A DNA stretch of 64,000 bases from BOG-908 sp963848205 (lineage in GTDB: Bacteria; Pseudomonadota; Alphaproteobacteria; Acetobacterales; Acetobacteraceae): the NCBI GenBank assembly GCA_963848205.1, contig CAWKCV010000003.1:1302001-1366000 (forward strand), given 5' to 3'. Below are positions 26,963-35,950 of this stretch, in pieces. Position numbers and translations under genes: made by a program. How positions within the stretch are numbered: the stretch's first letter is position 1; each line of letters starts with the position of its first letter. Under the pieces are notes generated by a model. That model saw nothing but the letters and a program-made list of their open reading frames with translations, searched no databases and was not told the DNA's origin.

Positions 26963-27943
26963 TTGGAAATCGTCTGCGTCGATCTCGGCGGTACCCACGT
27001 CCGCTTTGCCATCGCCGAAGTGGATAAATCCGGCGTTCGCACGCTCGGCGAGCCGACCACGTTGCATACGGGCGCCTACACGGGACTTGACCGCGCCTGG
27101 GCCGCTTACGCCGGTCAGGCAGGGCGCACACTGCCGTTCGCCGCCTCGCTCGCTGTTGCCTGCCCGATTTCCGGCGACGTGCTTAAGCTGACAAACAGCC
27201 CTTGGGTGCTGCGTCCGGCGTCGCTGGCCCGGGACTTGGGCGTGGACCGCCTAACCCTGGTCAATGATTTCGGGGCCGTCGGCCATGCGGTCGCCCGATT
27301 GCCACCGCATTATCTGCAGCATGTCGCCGGGCCGGATGTCGCCCTGCCGGACGTTGGCGTGATCGGCATCGTTGGTCCTGGCACTGGGCTCGGCGTGGCG
27401 CAGGTGCTGCGCGGCCCCTCGATCAACGCGGCCGGTTACGCGGTGATGGAGACGGAAGGCGGGCACATCGACTGGGCGCCGCTCGACAGTATTGAAGACG
27501 CCATCTTGCAGCGGATGCGCCAGCGCTTCCTGCGCGTCTCCGCCGAGCGGATCGTCTCGGGCCCGGGCTTGGCCAACATACACGCCCATCTTGCCGAACT
27601 GCAGGGTGCTACGGTGCCCGTGCGCGACGACAAGACCTTATGGGAGGCAGCAATTTCCGGCTCTGACGGGCTTGCGGCGGCGTCGCTTGAACGTTTCTGC
27701 CTCTGCCTTGGCAGCGTTGCTGGCGATATTGCGCTGACCCAGGGCGCGCATGCCATGGTGATTGCCGGCGGCGTCGGTGCGCGCGTCGCTCATATGTTGC
27801 CGACATCGGGCTTCGCCGCCCGGTTTACCGCGAAAGGCCGCATGGGCTTGATGCTCGCCCAGGTGCCGGTTCGCGCCATCATCCACCCCGAGCCAGGACT
27901 GTTCGGCGCCGCCGCGGCTTTCATTGGAGAACACGACCTATGA
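26963..27943 (+). CDS. glk: glucokinase (Glk)
   Basis: Phosphorylates glucose with ATP. The 326-residue ASKHA-fold enzyme has the phosphate-1 motif VDLGGTHVRFAIAE, NDFGAVGHA with catalytic Asp, and GPGTGLGVA. EGGHIDWAP is the glucose-contacting segment and VIAGGVGARV the adenosine motif. It starts with TTG, supported by AAAGGAGA seven bases upstream. It overlaps the LolA-like gene by four bases. Its glucose 6-phosphate product could feed the phosphohexomutase/GalU route seen earlier. Confidence 0.92.
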   Translation: MEIVCVDLGGTHVRFAIAEVDKSGVRTLGEPTTLHTGAYTGLDRAWAAYAGQAGRTLPFAASLAVACPISGDVLKLTNSPWVLRPASLARDLGVDRLTLVNDFGAVGHAVARLPPHYLQHVAGPDVALPDVGVIGIVGPGTGLGVAQVLRGPSINAAGYAVMETEGGHIDWAPLDSIEDAILQRMRQRFLRVSAERIVSGPGLANIHAHLAELQGATVPVRDDKTLWEAAISGSDGLAAASLERFCLCLGSVAGDIALTQGAHAMVIAGGVGARVAHMLPTSGFAARFTAKGRMGLMLAQVPVRAIIHPEPGLFGAAAAFIGEHDL

Positions 27944-28548
27944 TCCGCCGCCACGCGCTTCTGGCGACCCTCGCTTTGCTGACCGGCTGCGCAGCTCCCC
28001 ACCTCACGCCAACCATCTCCCGCACCGACCAGGACGACGCCGCGCGCGTTGCGGCTTATCTGAACAACCTGCCGCGTTTCGAGGCGCGTTTTACGCAAAG
28101 CGGCGACTACGGACCTGGCGCTGGCCTCGTCTGGCTTGACCGCCCGGGCCATTTGCGCGTCGATTTTGCTGGCCCCGCAGCCCCCGTCATGGTCATCGCC
28201 GGCGGCCACGTACAGCTTCTGGACCGGGCGTCCGGCGCGCTCACCACACAGCCCGTATCGCGCACGCCACTCGGTCTGCTCCTCACGCCCACGATTGCGC
28301 TGAATGGCGCCGTCAATGTCGATGCCGTCTCCCGCAACCCTGAGGGTCGCACACTGCGTCTGGTTCTCAGCAAGACCGGCGCTGCCGCCCAAGGCACTCT
28401 GACGCTGGATTTCGCCGAACATCCGCTTCGACTGATCGCCGTTTCCGTCACCGACCCGTATCGCCGTGTCCGCACCCTCGCTTTGTCGGACATCGATCCC
28501 AACCCGGTTCTCACGCCTGATCTGTTCGTTCCGCCGGCGCGCAGTTAA
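27940..28548 (+). CDS. LolA-like outer-membrane lipoprotein carrier family protein
   Basis: A 202-residue exported protein. The N-terminus MIRRHALLATLALLTGC has a lipobox (LTGC), which is unusual as classical LolA is soluble. The body fits the half-barrel: VAAYLNNLPRFEARFTQSG near the start, GLVWLDRPGHLRVDF, and the closing LALSDIDPNPVLTPDLFVPP. It probably binds lipoprotein acyl chains or another lipid in the periplasm. It is translationally coupled to glk (ATGA overlap). Confidence 0.85.
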   Translation: MIRRHALLATLALLTGCAAPHLTPTISRTDQDDAARVAAYLNNLPRFEARFTQSGDYGPGAGLVWLDRPGHLRVDFAGPAAPVMVIAGGHVQLLDRASGALTTQPVSRTPLGLLLTPTIALNGAVNVDAVSRNPEGRTLRLVLSKTGAAAQGTLTLDFAEHPLRLIAVSVTDPYRRVRTLALSDIDPNPVLTPDLFVPPARS

Positions 28549-28917
28549 TGAGATCATAGATTATCGTTAAACGGCAGCACGCTTTTAGCTGCACGCGGTG
28601 TCGTCGTTTGCATACTCGGGTCCATGTCGCTCATTTGTGTGCTGGGATTGCGATATTCTCTCGAAATGCTGCCTACGATTTTCTTCGAAATCGGCTGGAA
28701 TCGATCTGGCTGTTGCGCGTTGCGTTCTCGGCCTGGTCGGCCCACCGGCTCGATGCTGACATAACCGAGCTGCTTTTCGAATGCTCGTCCGTGATCATCC
28801 TGCCGCTCGTCATTCCCTGGCCCTGTGTGTGGAACCGGTATGCCGCCAAGCCCGGAGGCCCATGGCGCCAACAAAGCAGCAAAAAACGCCTGCTCCACTA
28901 TCCCGAGCTCCAAGGAT
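28549..28917 (+). other. intergenic stretch without recognised gene
   Basis: Open frames occur on both strands but show no family features or ribosome-binding sites. The base composition is less GC-biased at third positions than in flanking genes. The hairpin repeat closes the region at its right end. Confidence 0.4.
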
Positions 28918-28955
28918 AAAAGTTTTTTGGTCCTTTTTTTCAAAAAAGGACGACT
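28918..28955 (+). repeat. hairpin element copy 2 (GGTCC/GGAC variant)
   Basis: AAAAGTTTTTTGGTCCTTTT followed by the complementary CAAAAAAGGAC arm. It ends about 12 bases before the ATG of the CinA-type gene and so lies in its leader. Confidence 0.9.
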
Positions 28956-28967
28956 TACTTCCCTTCC

Positions 28968-29714
28968 ATGAACCCCACCGCCTGCCTCATCGTTATCGGC
29001 AACGAAGTCCTCTCCGGCCGCACCCAGGACGCCAACGTCGCCTATCTCGCAAAGCGACTGGGCGAACTGGGCATCCCGCTCCGCGAAGTCCGAATCATTC
29101 CCGATATTGCCGCGACCATCGTCGGCACCGTCAACGAGTTGCGCGCGCGCTACGACCACGTCTTCACCACGGGCGGGATTGGCCCCACGCACGACGATAT
29201 CACCAGCGAATGCATCGCCGCGGCTTTCGGAGTGCCGTGGGAGCCGGAGCCCATCGTCTGGGCCCGCATGGAAGCGCATTATCCGACTGGCGGCTTCAAT
29301 GCCGCCCGCCAGCGCATGGCCACCATGCCGCGCGGCGCCGTCATTATCGACAACGGCCATATCGCACCAGGCTACTCTATCGGAAACGTTCATGTCATGG
29401 CGGGCGTCCCCTCCATCATGCGCCTGATGTTCGAGACGTTGGCGCCCACGCTACAGGGTGGCGCACCGGTCCTCTCGCGCAGCATCCATGCCAATAACAT
29501 TCGCGAGGGCGATATTGCCGCAGGTCTGACCGATATTCAGGAGCGTCATCCCTCGCTCGATCTCGGCAGCTATCCTTATTACCGGGACCAGGTTGCCGGC
29601 GTCGCCATTGTCGCCAAGGGGACTGATGCTGCACTGGCCGAAGAAGCCATTGCGGAAGTGCGCGCGCTGTTTACGGCATTGGGCGGTGATCCCGTGATGG
29701 GCGAGCCGAAGTAG
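28968..29714 (+). CDS. CinA N-terminal/MoaB-Mog domain protein
   Basis: A 248-residue protein with a molybdopterin-binding (MoCF) domain: CLIVIGNEVLSGRTQDANVAYLAKRL at the start and the signature TTGGIGPTHDDITSECIAAAFG (about 66-87). It lacks the C-terminal nicotinamide-nucleotide amidase domain of full CinA, so it is the stand-alone 'competence/damage-inducible protein A' type. The reaction is uncertain; related domains cleave ADP-ribose or bind molybdopterin. Confidence 0.9.
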   Translation: MNPTACLIVIGNEVLSGRTQDANVAYLAKRLGELGIPLREVRIIPDIAATIVGTVNELRARYDHVFTTGGIGPTHDDITSECIAAAFGVPWEPEPIVWARMEAHYPTGGFNAARQRMATMPRGAVIIDNGHIAPGYSIGNVHVMAGVPSIMRLMFETLAPTLQGGAPVLSRSIHANNIREGDIAAGLTDIQERHPSLDLGSYPYYRDQVAGVAIVAKGTDAALAEEAIAEVRALFTALGGDPVMGEPK

Positions 29715-29750
29715 AAGCTTCTCGCGCCTCTATCTCTTCCGCGAATGCTG

Positions 29751-31364
29751 CTAGTGAACGGCGGGGATGATCCACGGGATTGCGAATTGCTGAAGTGCGA
29801 CGAGCGCGCTTAACAGCAAAGTCAACACAATGCTGTGCACGAAGGTTCGCGCGAATACCTGGCCTTCCTGACCCTTTAGATTGGTGACGGAAACGCCGGT
29901 GGCGATATTCTGCGGTGAGATCATCTTGCCCATCACACCACCCGACGAATTTGCCGCGGCGAACAGAACCGGATTGTAGTGGAGTTGGCGAGCAGCCACG
30001 ACCTGCAAATTGCCGAAGAGCGCGTTGCCCGAAGTGTCGCTTCCAGAAAGCATGACGGCGACCCATCCTAGGAATGGCGAGAGCAGAACAAAGAATGCGC
30101 CAGTCGAAGCCACGGCCTCACCCAGTGTATAGGCCATGCCGGAGTAGTTCATCAGGTACGCCAAGCCGATAATCAGCATGACGGTAATGACGGCAATCCA
30201 GACCTGCCGAACGGTTTCAGCAACGCATGCGAGGAAAGTGCGCAAGCTGAGTCGCACGACAATCGCGGTGACGACGCAAGCAGCCAGAATGGCGGTGCCC
30301 GTTGCGAGCGGCTGAAACGTCCAGATCGCCGCATAGGGCTTGTCATGATACAGCGTAATCGAGATCGCGTTGTGCAACCCCGGCCACGCAACTGCCTGTT
30401 GACCGATCGTCGACCATTTGAAGTGGGTCCACACGATGACGATCGCCGAGACGATCAACCATGGCAGCCAGCCCTGCCAGGACGGCACGCTCGCAGCGCC
30501 ACGCTCGGCCGCCAGCACACGCTTCTGGATCATGAACGCCGGATCGCTTTTCGGCTTCCATACCTGAAGGAACAACAGCGTGCACGCGAGCGAGCCGAGA
30601 GACGCAAGCACGTCCGTGAGGGAATAGTCGAGCAGGTTGGAAGCCATGAATTGCGCGATTGCAAAACTTCCTCCTGAAACCAATAACGCCGGCCATAATG
30701 CTCTGACTGAGCGCAAGCCACCGTAGAGGGCAATGACGTAGAACGGCAGTATCACTGCCATGACCGGCAGTTGCCGCCCGATCATTGCCGCCAGCACCGA
30801 CGCCGGCAGGCCTGTAACCGTGCCCAATACCGTGACCGGCACGCCCAATGCGCCAAAGGCCACCGGCGCCGTGTTGAAGATCAAGACGAACACGAGCGCT
30901 TCGAGGGCAGGGAAACCGACCAGTATGAGAAGCGACGATGTGATGGCAACCGGTGTTCCGAATCCAGAGACACCTTCCAGCAAGGCGCCGAAGCAGAAGC
31001 CGATGACGATCAGAATGATACGGCGATCATCGGGGAGGTGATCGATCAGCCATACGCGAAATGCCTCGAAGCGGCCGGATTTAACAGCGATGTTGTAGAG
31101 CAGCAGCGCATTGACGACGATCCACATCACCGGCCAGAGCGCGAAAACGGCGCCGTTGGCGACGGAGTCCAACGCCAGGGCGACGGGTACGCGCCAAACG
31201 GTTACCGCCACGACCAAGGCGATCACCAGCCCGACAAGAGCAGCCTGCCACCCTGGCCGGCGAAAAATGCCCAGCAGCACGAGCATAGCCGCGATCGGCA
31301 AGGCAGCCACGACGAAGGATAACACCAGCGAGTTGTCGACAGGCGTAAGAAGTTGCTGAAACAT
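29751..31364 (-). CDS. lldP: L-lactate permease (LldP/LctP family)
   Basis: A 537-residue inner-membrane transporter with about 13-14 helices. Family motifs include FGALLEGVSGFGTPVAITSSLL, LIFNTAPVAFGALGVPV and, near the C-terminus, LSGSDTSGNALFGNLQ and NSSGGVMGKMISPQNIA. It would take up L-lactate or glycolate with protons. No lactate dehydrogenase or regulator gene is adjacent. The gene converges with the CinA-type gene. Confidence 0.94.
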   Translation of the reverse strand: MFQQLLTPVDNSLVLSFVVAALPIAAMLVLLGIFRRPGWQAALVGLVIALVVAVTVWRVPVALALDSVANGAVFALWPVMWIVVNALLLYNIAVKSGRFEAFRVWLIDHLPDDRRIILIVIGFCFGALLEGVSGFGTPVAITSSLLILVGFPALEALVFVLIFNTAPVAFGALGVPVTVLGTVTGLPASVLAAMIGRQLPVMAVILPFYVIALYGGLRSVRALWPALLVSGGSFAIAQFMASNLLDYSLTDVLASLGSLACTLLFLQVWKPKSDPAFMIQKRVLAAERGAASVPSWQGWLPWLIVSAIVIVWTHFKWSTIGQQAVAWPGLHNAISITLYHDKPYAAIWTFQPLATGTAILAACVVTAIVVRLSLRTFLACVAETVRQVWIAVITVMLIIGLAYLMNYSGMAYTLGEAVASTGAFFVLLSPFLGWVAVMLSGSDTSGNALFGNLQVVAARQLHYNPVLFAAANSSGGVMGKMISPQNIATGVSVTNLKGQEGQVFARTFVHSIVLTLLLSALVALQQFAIPWIIPAVH

Positions 31365-31453
31365 CGCTTTCTCGGAATCCCTACCACGCCACGCGAGTGT
31401 GCAGGCTATGCCGCTGCTCGCGCAACAGGCCGGGCAGCTTCTACCGCCTTCCG

Positions 31454-31873
31454 TTAGAAATTACGCCGTCGCTCGACGTAAGACTTGAAGTTGTCCAATA
31501 TGCTTTGCCAACCTCGGCGCTGCTGGTCGAGTGAATACGTCGTCTCAGCGTCGAACGTCTCGCGAACGACAACAAACTTTCCTTCAGCCGACAACGTGAC
31601 TTCCAGAACGCGCCCGCCGAAAGTGCTCTCGATTCGGCTATGTTCGACGATGTTCGTATAGACGCCGTCGAAATCAAACCCGGCGCTGCCGTCCTTGGCT
31701 TCCATGCGCGACGAGAAAACACCGCCGACGCGCAGATCAACGGTCAACTCGGTCGTGTGCCAATCATCGGACGCGGCATTCCATTGTTTGATGTCGTCAG
31801 GGTTGTTCCAGGCGCTCCAAACCGTTTCGATCGGCGCCTCGATCCTGGCCTGCACAACGATTTTGTCCGTCAC
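31454..31873 (-). CDS. AHSA1/SRPBCC domain protein
   Basis: A 139-residue START-like protein. It reads VTDKIVVQARIEAPIETVWSAWNNPDDIKQW at its start and ends with GWQSILDNFKSYVERR, the normal bounds of the Aha1-C-like (AHSA1) family. A GTG start at 31873 is chosen because GAGAGAGG lies just before it. These proteins have a hydrophobic cavity; the ligand here is unknown. Confidence 0.85.
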   Translation of the reverse strand: MTDKIVVQARIEAPIETVWSAWNNPDDIKQWNAASDDWHTTELTVDLRVGGVFSSRMEAKDGSAGFDFDGVYTNIVEHSRIESTFGGRVLEVTLSAEGKFVVVRETFDAETTYSLDQQRRGWQSILDNFKSYVERRRNF

Positions 31874-31962
31874 CAAACCTCTCTCCGAAGATAATCGCCC
31901 AGGACATAGCATAGCTGCAAAAACCGTTCGGTTTCTGCCTCAAAACAGACTACCCCCGCCCC

Positions 31963-33702
31963 ATGATCCGCCTTCTCCTGCTCGCAGCAGCGTGCGCAAG
32001 CCTGCCGGGCCTCTTTCCCTTTCCACACCTCACCCCGGACATGCTGCGCAATCCGGACAGTGCCATGCGCCTCGTCCGCATCGAGGACATGATCGCCGCC
32101 GGGCATCGCCTGCACCTCGTTGTGCGCGACGGATCGGGCAGCGGCACCATCGTCCAATGGTCGCACCTGCTCGATAGTCTTCTCCTCCTGCTCGCCACGC
32201 CACTAGCGCCGTCGCTCGGCTGGCACGCAGCACTCCACGCGGCCGGCCTTGTCTCCGGCCCGCTCAGCCTGGCCGCCCTCGGCGCCGCGACCGCCTGGGC
32301 CGCCGCCCCTGTCGCCCGCCCCGGCTGGCTGTGGCTTGGCGCCTACGCGGCGGGTGCCGCGCCAGCCATACGCAACTACGGCGCCGTCGGTGAGATCAGC
32401 CATCATGTCCTGCTCGCCGTCAGCGCCGTCATGGCTGCCGGCTGGACTCTTCGCCTGCTACGTCATGAGACCCCGCCCGCCATCGGTGCAGTCTCGCTCG
32501 CCGCCTGGACCGTCTTCGGCCTCTGGCTCAGCCCGGAGGCGATTCCTTTCTGCCTGGCGGGCGCCGGTTCGCTTTGGCTGGCCTGGCTGCTTCATCCGAC
32601 GCCCGGCTTGCAACGAGCGCTCACCGCGCACGGGCTGACCTTTGTCGCCCTGACCACCCTCGTCGTCGCCGTCGACCCGCCGCCCGCTGGACGCGGCGCG
32701 CTCGACCCCGATTGCGTCTCGCTGCTGTTCGTCCTGCTCGCAGCCGGCGCCGCAGCCGCGGCAATGGCTGCTCGAACCGGCCGTCGATGGCCGACGATCG
32801 CGGTAGCCGCCATGGCCGCTGTCGGTTTTTTCGTCGCTGCCCCGCAGATTCTCCAAGGGACGCAGGGTCTGATGACCCCCGAACAGAATGCCGCCATGCT
32901 TCCCTATGTCAGCGAGTTCACGCCCGCCGCGTCGCTTGCCGACTGGATCACATTTCTCTCAGGGGCCATCTTTGCCTTCAGCGCCCTGCTCGCCTGGGCT
33001 TGGAAAATGCGCCGAACACAAACAGGCAAACTGCTTGCTTATACCGCCGCCTGCATCCTCGCTTCCGTCGCCTTGGCGGCCCACAATCTGCGCTTTGCCG
33101 GCTATCCGGAAGTCGCTTCAGCCATCCTCCTTCCCGTTCTTCTGTCCAGCATCTCCGCCGCGTCGTTGGCCGCCTCCGCCCAATCCGCCGCCCGGCTCGT
33201 CACCATTCTCGCAATCGTCGGCTTGCCAGCCGCTTACAACCTGCTCGCCGAACCGACACACATGGCCGCCACATCGCCGCCCATTGCGTGCGGAATTGCC
33301 GGCGCCGCCGCGCTCCTCACCCCTTACCCCGGCCAGATTGTCTTGGCCGACGTCAACGACACGCCCGACCTGCTCTATCGCACCCGAAGTCTGACCGTCG
33401 GCTCGCTGTATCATCGCAGCCCCGCTAATTTCATGCGCCTACGCGCCGCCTGGCGCAGCGAGCCAGGCTCCACCCCAAGCCCTGAATTTCAGGCGACGAA
33501 AGCGACCCTTGTCCTGGCCTGCCCGGGCGCCGCCCGCTCCTCTCTGCTGGCCGGCCTTCCGCTCACGACCTTGCTCGACAGGCTGGACGCAGATGCGCCG
33601 CCATCTTGGCTTGAGCTGAAGGGCTCAGAGAATGGCTACAAACTTTACGAAGAAAAGCAGTCCTTTATTGAAAAAAAGGACCAAAAAACTTTTACACCTT
33701 AG
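31963..33702 (+). CDS. GT-C-like polytopic membrane protein
   Basis: A 579-residue membrane protein with about 12 helices. The first periplasmic loop has RNPDSAMRLVRIEDMIAAGH, where the acidic and Arg residues resemble the catalytic loop of GT-C enzymes such as oligosaccharyltransferases and arabinosyltransferases. GEISHHVLLAVSAV follows. The C-terminal domain (about 440-560) is soluble. The last about 17 codons (EEKQSFIEKKDQKTFTP) are encoded by a hairpin repeat, which supplies the stop region. It converges with accA with a four-base overlap. The sugar and acceptor are unknown. Confidence 0.68.
   Translation: MIRLLLLAAACASLPGLFPFPHLTPDMLRNPDSAMRLVRIEDMIAAGHRLHLVVRDGSGSGTIVQWSHLLDSLLLLLATPLAPSLGWHAALHAAGLVSGPLSLAALGAATAWAAAPVARPGWLWLGAYAAGAAPAIRNYGAVGEISHHVLLAVSAVMAAGWTLRLLRHETPPAIGAVSLAAWTVFGLWLSPEAIPFCLAGAGSLWLAWLLHPTPGLQRALTAHGLTFVALTTLVVAVDPPPAGRGALDPDCVSLLFVLLAAGAAAAAMAARTGRRWPTIAVAAMAAVGFFVAAPQILQGTQGLMTPEQNAAMLPYVSEFTPAASLADWITFLSGAIFAFSALLAWAWKMRRTQTGKLLAYTAACILASVALAAHNLRFAGYPEVASAILLPVLLSSISAASLAASAQSAARLVTILAIVGLPAAYNLLAEPTHMAATSPPIACGIAGAAALLTPYPGQIVLADVNDTPDLLYRTRSLTVGSLYHRSPANFMRLRAAWRSEPGSTPSPEFQATKATLVLACPGAARSSLLAGLPLTTLLDRLDADAPPSWLELKGSENGYKLYEEKQSFIEKKDQKTFTP
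33656..33693 (-). repeat. hairpin element copy 3, inside a coding 3' end
   Basis: AGCAGTCCTTTATTGAAAAA then AAGGACCAAAAAACTTTTAC. One T-to-A change sits in the loop side of the stem. It is translated as the C-terminus of the GT-C-like protein and lies six bases from the accA stop. Confidence 0.88.
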
Positions 33703-34655
33703 ACGAGGCCTTCACGCCCCATCGCCAGGAATTTCTCGCGTCGCCCTAGCCTGAGTGCTGCCGGCTCGAGCAGCAGCAACGGTGCCAATGCTTCGCTGAT
33801 CGCCACGCCGACCGCGCCCACCGCCGCCGCCGGTTCGCGATGCGCACCGCCAAGCGGCTCGGCCACGATCTGATCAATCAGCTTCAGCGCTTTCAGGTCT
33901 GCCGCTGTCAGCTTCAGCGCCTCCGCCGCCACCGACGCCTGCGCCGCATCGCGCCACAAGATGCTGGCACACCCCTCCGGCGAGATGACCGAATACACCG
34001 CATGCTCCATCATCAACACCCGGTCGCCCGTCGCCAGCGCAATGGCGCCACCTGATCCGCCCTCGCCGATGATCGTCGCCACAATCGGCACCGGCGCATC
34101 AAGGCAGGCCTCGATCGAGCGTGCGATTGCCTCCGCTTGCCCTCTCGCCTCCGCATCGATGCCCGGAAACGCACCCGACGTGTCGACGAACGTCAGCAAC
34201 GGCAGCCCGAACCGTCCCGCCATCTCGATCAACCGGCGCGCCTTGCGATAGCCTTCCGGCTTGGCCGACCCGAAATTATGCTTAACCCGCAACTCGGTCT
34301 CGGTCCCCTTTTCGGTCCCCAGCACCATCACCGGCCGCCCCTCGAACCGCCCCAGCCCGCCCACGATCGCCGCATCGTCGGCAAACGCCCGATCGCCCGC
34401 CAGCGGCGTGAAATCGGTAATGAGCTGCGCGATGTAAGCCAAAGCCCGCGGCCGATCCTCGTGGCGCGCCACCTGCGTCTTCTGCCACGCCGTCAGCTTC
34501 GCATACGTCGCCTTCAACTGCCGATCCGCTTTGTCGGTCAGCCGCGCCACCTCCTCGGCGATGTTGATACCCTCGGGCTCGCTCAGCTTGCGAAGCTCGT
34601 CGATCTTCCCCTCGAGCTCGGCGATCGGTTTCTCGAAATCCAAAAAGTGCCGCAT
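33699..34655 (-). CDS. accA: acetyl-CoA carboxylase carboxyltransferase subunit alpha
   Basis: Forms, with AccD, the transferase making malonyl-CoA. The 318-residue length is standard. Hallmarks are MRHFLDFEKPIAELEGKIDELR at the N-terminus, HNFGSAKPEGYRKARRL (about 126-142), TFVDTSGAFPGIDAEARGQAEAIA (about 155-178) and the oxyanion-forming GEGGSGGAIALATGDRV and SPEGCASILWRD. accD is not nearby. Confidence 0.96.
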   Translation of the reverse strand: MRHFLDFEKPIAELEGKIDELRKLSEPEGINIAEEVARLTDKADRQLKATYAKLTAWQKTQVARHEDRPRALAYIAQLITDFTPLAGDRAFADDAAIVGGLGRFEGRPVMVLGTEKGTETELRVKHNFGSAKPEGYRKARRLIEMAGRFGLPLLTFVDTSGAFPGIDAEARGQAEAIARSIEACLDAPVPIVATIIGEGGSGGAIALATGDRVLMMEHAVYSVISPEGCASILWRDAAQASVAAEALKLTAADLKALKLIDQIVAEPLGGAHREPAAAVGAVGVAISEALAPLLLLEPAALRLGRREKFLAMGREGLV

Positions 34656-34710
34656 GATCGGCCACCTTCAAACACACGTGTTGCCCTTTGGCCAGCACAC
34701 CCCAGAGATC

Positions 34711-34750
34711 AAAAGTTTTTTGGTCCTCTTTTTCAAAAAAGGACTGCTTG
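34711..34750 (+). repeat. hairpin element copy 4 (GGTCC/GGAC variant)
   Basis: AAAAGTTTTTTGGTCCTCTT followed by TTTCAAAAAAGGACTGCTTG. It lies in the divergent region between accA and the first GT87 gene, about 30 bases before the latter's ATG. Confidence 0.92.
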
Positions 34751-34780
34751 CTTTCCCTTCTCCTCGCCTAAACAGCGATT

Positions 34781-35950
34781 ATGTTATGGTTTCGAACCTT
34801 TCCGGCCGCCGCATGGCTCACCGCGGATCGCGCCCGCGCCTACGCCTGGGTTCTCGCTGCCGCCATGCTCGCGTTCATCTTGTGGATCCTCGCGCTCACC
34901 CTGATCCACTACGCCGACCCGCCGCTCGGCCTTGATTTCGATGCGTTCTGGGCCGCGGCCCACCTCGCTGCCACAGGCCACCCCGAAGCCGCCTACAACA
35001 ACGTCACCATCGAAGCGACCGAACGCGCCGCCACCATCCTGCCCCCCGGCTACTTGGCCTTCTATTACCCGCCCACCTTCCTGCTGCTCCTGCTGCCCTT
35101 GGGCTGGCTAAGCTATAGCGCATCCCTCGCCGTCTTCCTGGCCACGAGCTGCCTGCTGATCGTCGCCCTCCTGCGTCGCATCCTGCCGCAGAACTGGTCG
35201 TGGCTGCCGATCCTCACCTTCCCCGGCTTCCTGATGAACGCATTGTCCGGCCAGAATGCGATGCTGTCGGCCAGTTGTTTCGCGGCCGCCGCACTCTGGC
35301 TGGAAACGCGCCCGATGCTCGCCGGCGCCGCGCTGGGCTACCTGGCCTGCAAGCCGCAGCTCGCCGTGTGCGTGCCCGTCGCCCTCTTCGTGGCGCGTCG
35401 TTGGGTGTCGCTCGCCTCTTGCGCGCTCACCGCCGTCAGCCTCGCCGCCGCCTCCTGGCTCATCCTCGGCACCGCCCCTTGGCGCGGCTTCCTCGGCAAC
35501 GCCGGCAACGCACGCGCCGACATCGAAACCATCGCGATCAAATGGCCGAAGATGCAGAGCGTGTTCGGCGCCATCCGCCTGGCCGGCGGCAGCAATGCGA
35601 CTGCCTACACCGCGCAGGCTGTCTGCTCGGGGCTGGCGCTTGTCCTGCTGGCCGCGACCGCTGCCAAACGCCCCGGCGCGCGGCTCGAAGCCGCCGCCAT
35701 GGTCGCCGCCGCCCTCCTCTTCACGCCCTTTCTCTATGACTACGATCTGGCCCTGCTTGCCGTCCCGATGGCCTGCCTCACCGCCTGCGCCCTGCAGACC
35801 ACCTGGCGCTCGTGGGAAAAGCTGCTGCTCCTCGCCCTCTTCCTCCTGCCGCTCGCCGCACGCCCTTCGGGCTTGCTTCTCGGCATCATCGCCGGGCCGC
35901 TTTTCGTCGCCGCCCTCGCGCTCCTGCTCGCCCGACGCGCCCGCGCGTGA
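34781..35950 (+). CDS. GT87-like (DUF2029) membrane protein, first of four
   Basis: A 389-residue protein with about 11 helices. The first periplasmic loop contains LGLDFDAFWAAAHLAATGHPEAAYN, with the Asp pair and 'FW..A.lA..G....aY' pattern of GT87 mannosyltransferase-like (GT-C) proteins, followed by YYPPTFLLLLLPLG. Conserved MNALSGQNAML, ACKPQLAVCVP and LYDYDLALLAVPM recur in the next three genes. It probably transfers a sugar from a polyprenyl-phosphate donor on the periplasmic side. The stop overlaps the next gene's GTG. Confidence 0.82.
   Translation: MLWFRTFPAAAWLTADRARAYAWVLAAAMLAFILWILALTLIHYADPPLGLDFDAFWAAAHLAATGHPEAAYNNVTIEATERAATILPPGYLAFYYPPTFLLLLLPLGWLSYSASLAVFLATSCLLIVALLRRILPQNWSWLPILTFPGFLMNALSGQNAMLSASCFAAAALWLETRPMLAGAALGYLACKPQLAVCVPVALFVARRWVSLASCALTAVSLAAASWLILGTAPWRGFLGNAGNARADIETIAIKWPKMQSVFGAIRLAGGSNATAYTAQAVCSGLALVLLAATAAKRPGARLEAAAMVAAALLFTPFLYDYDLALLAVPMACLTACALQTTWRSWEKLLLLALFLLPLAARPSGLLLGIIAGPLFVAALALLLARRARA

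Noticed and set aside
28608..28919. 103-codon frame before the CinA-type gene
   Set aside because: No ribosome-binding site or family motif, and it ends within the region leading into the repeat; probably non-coding.
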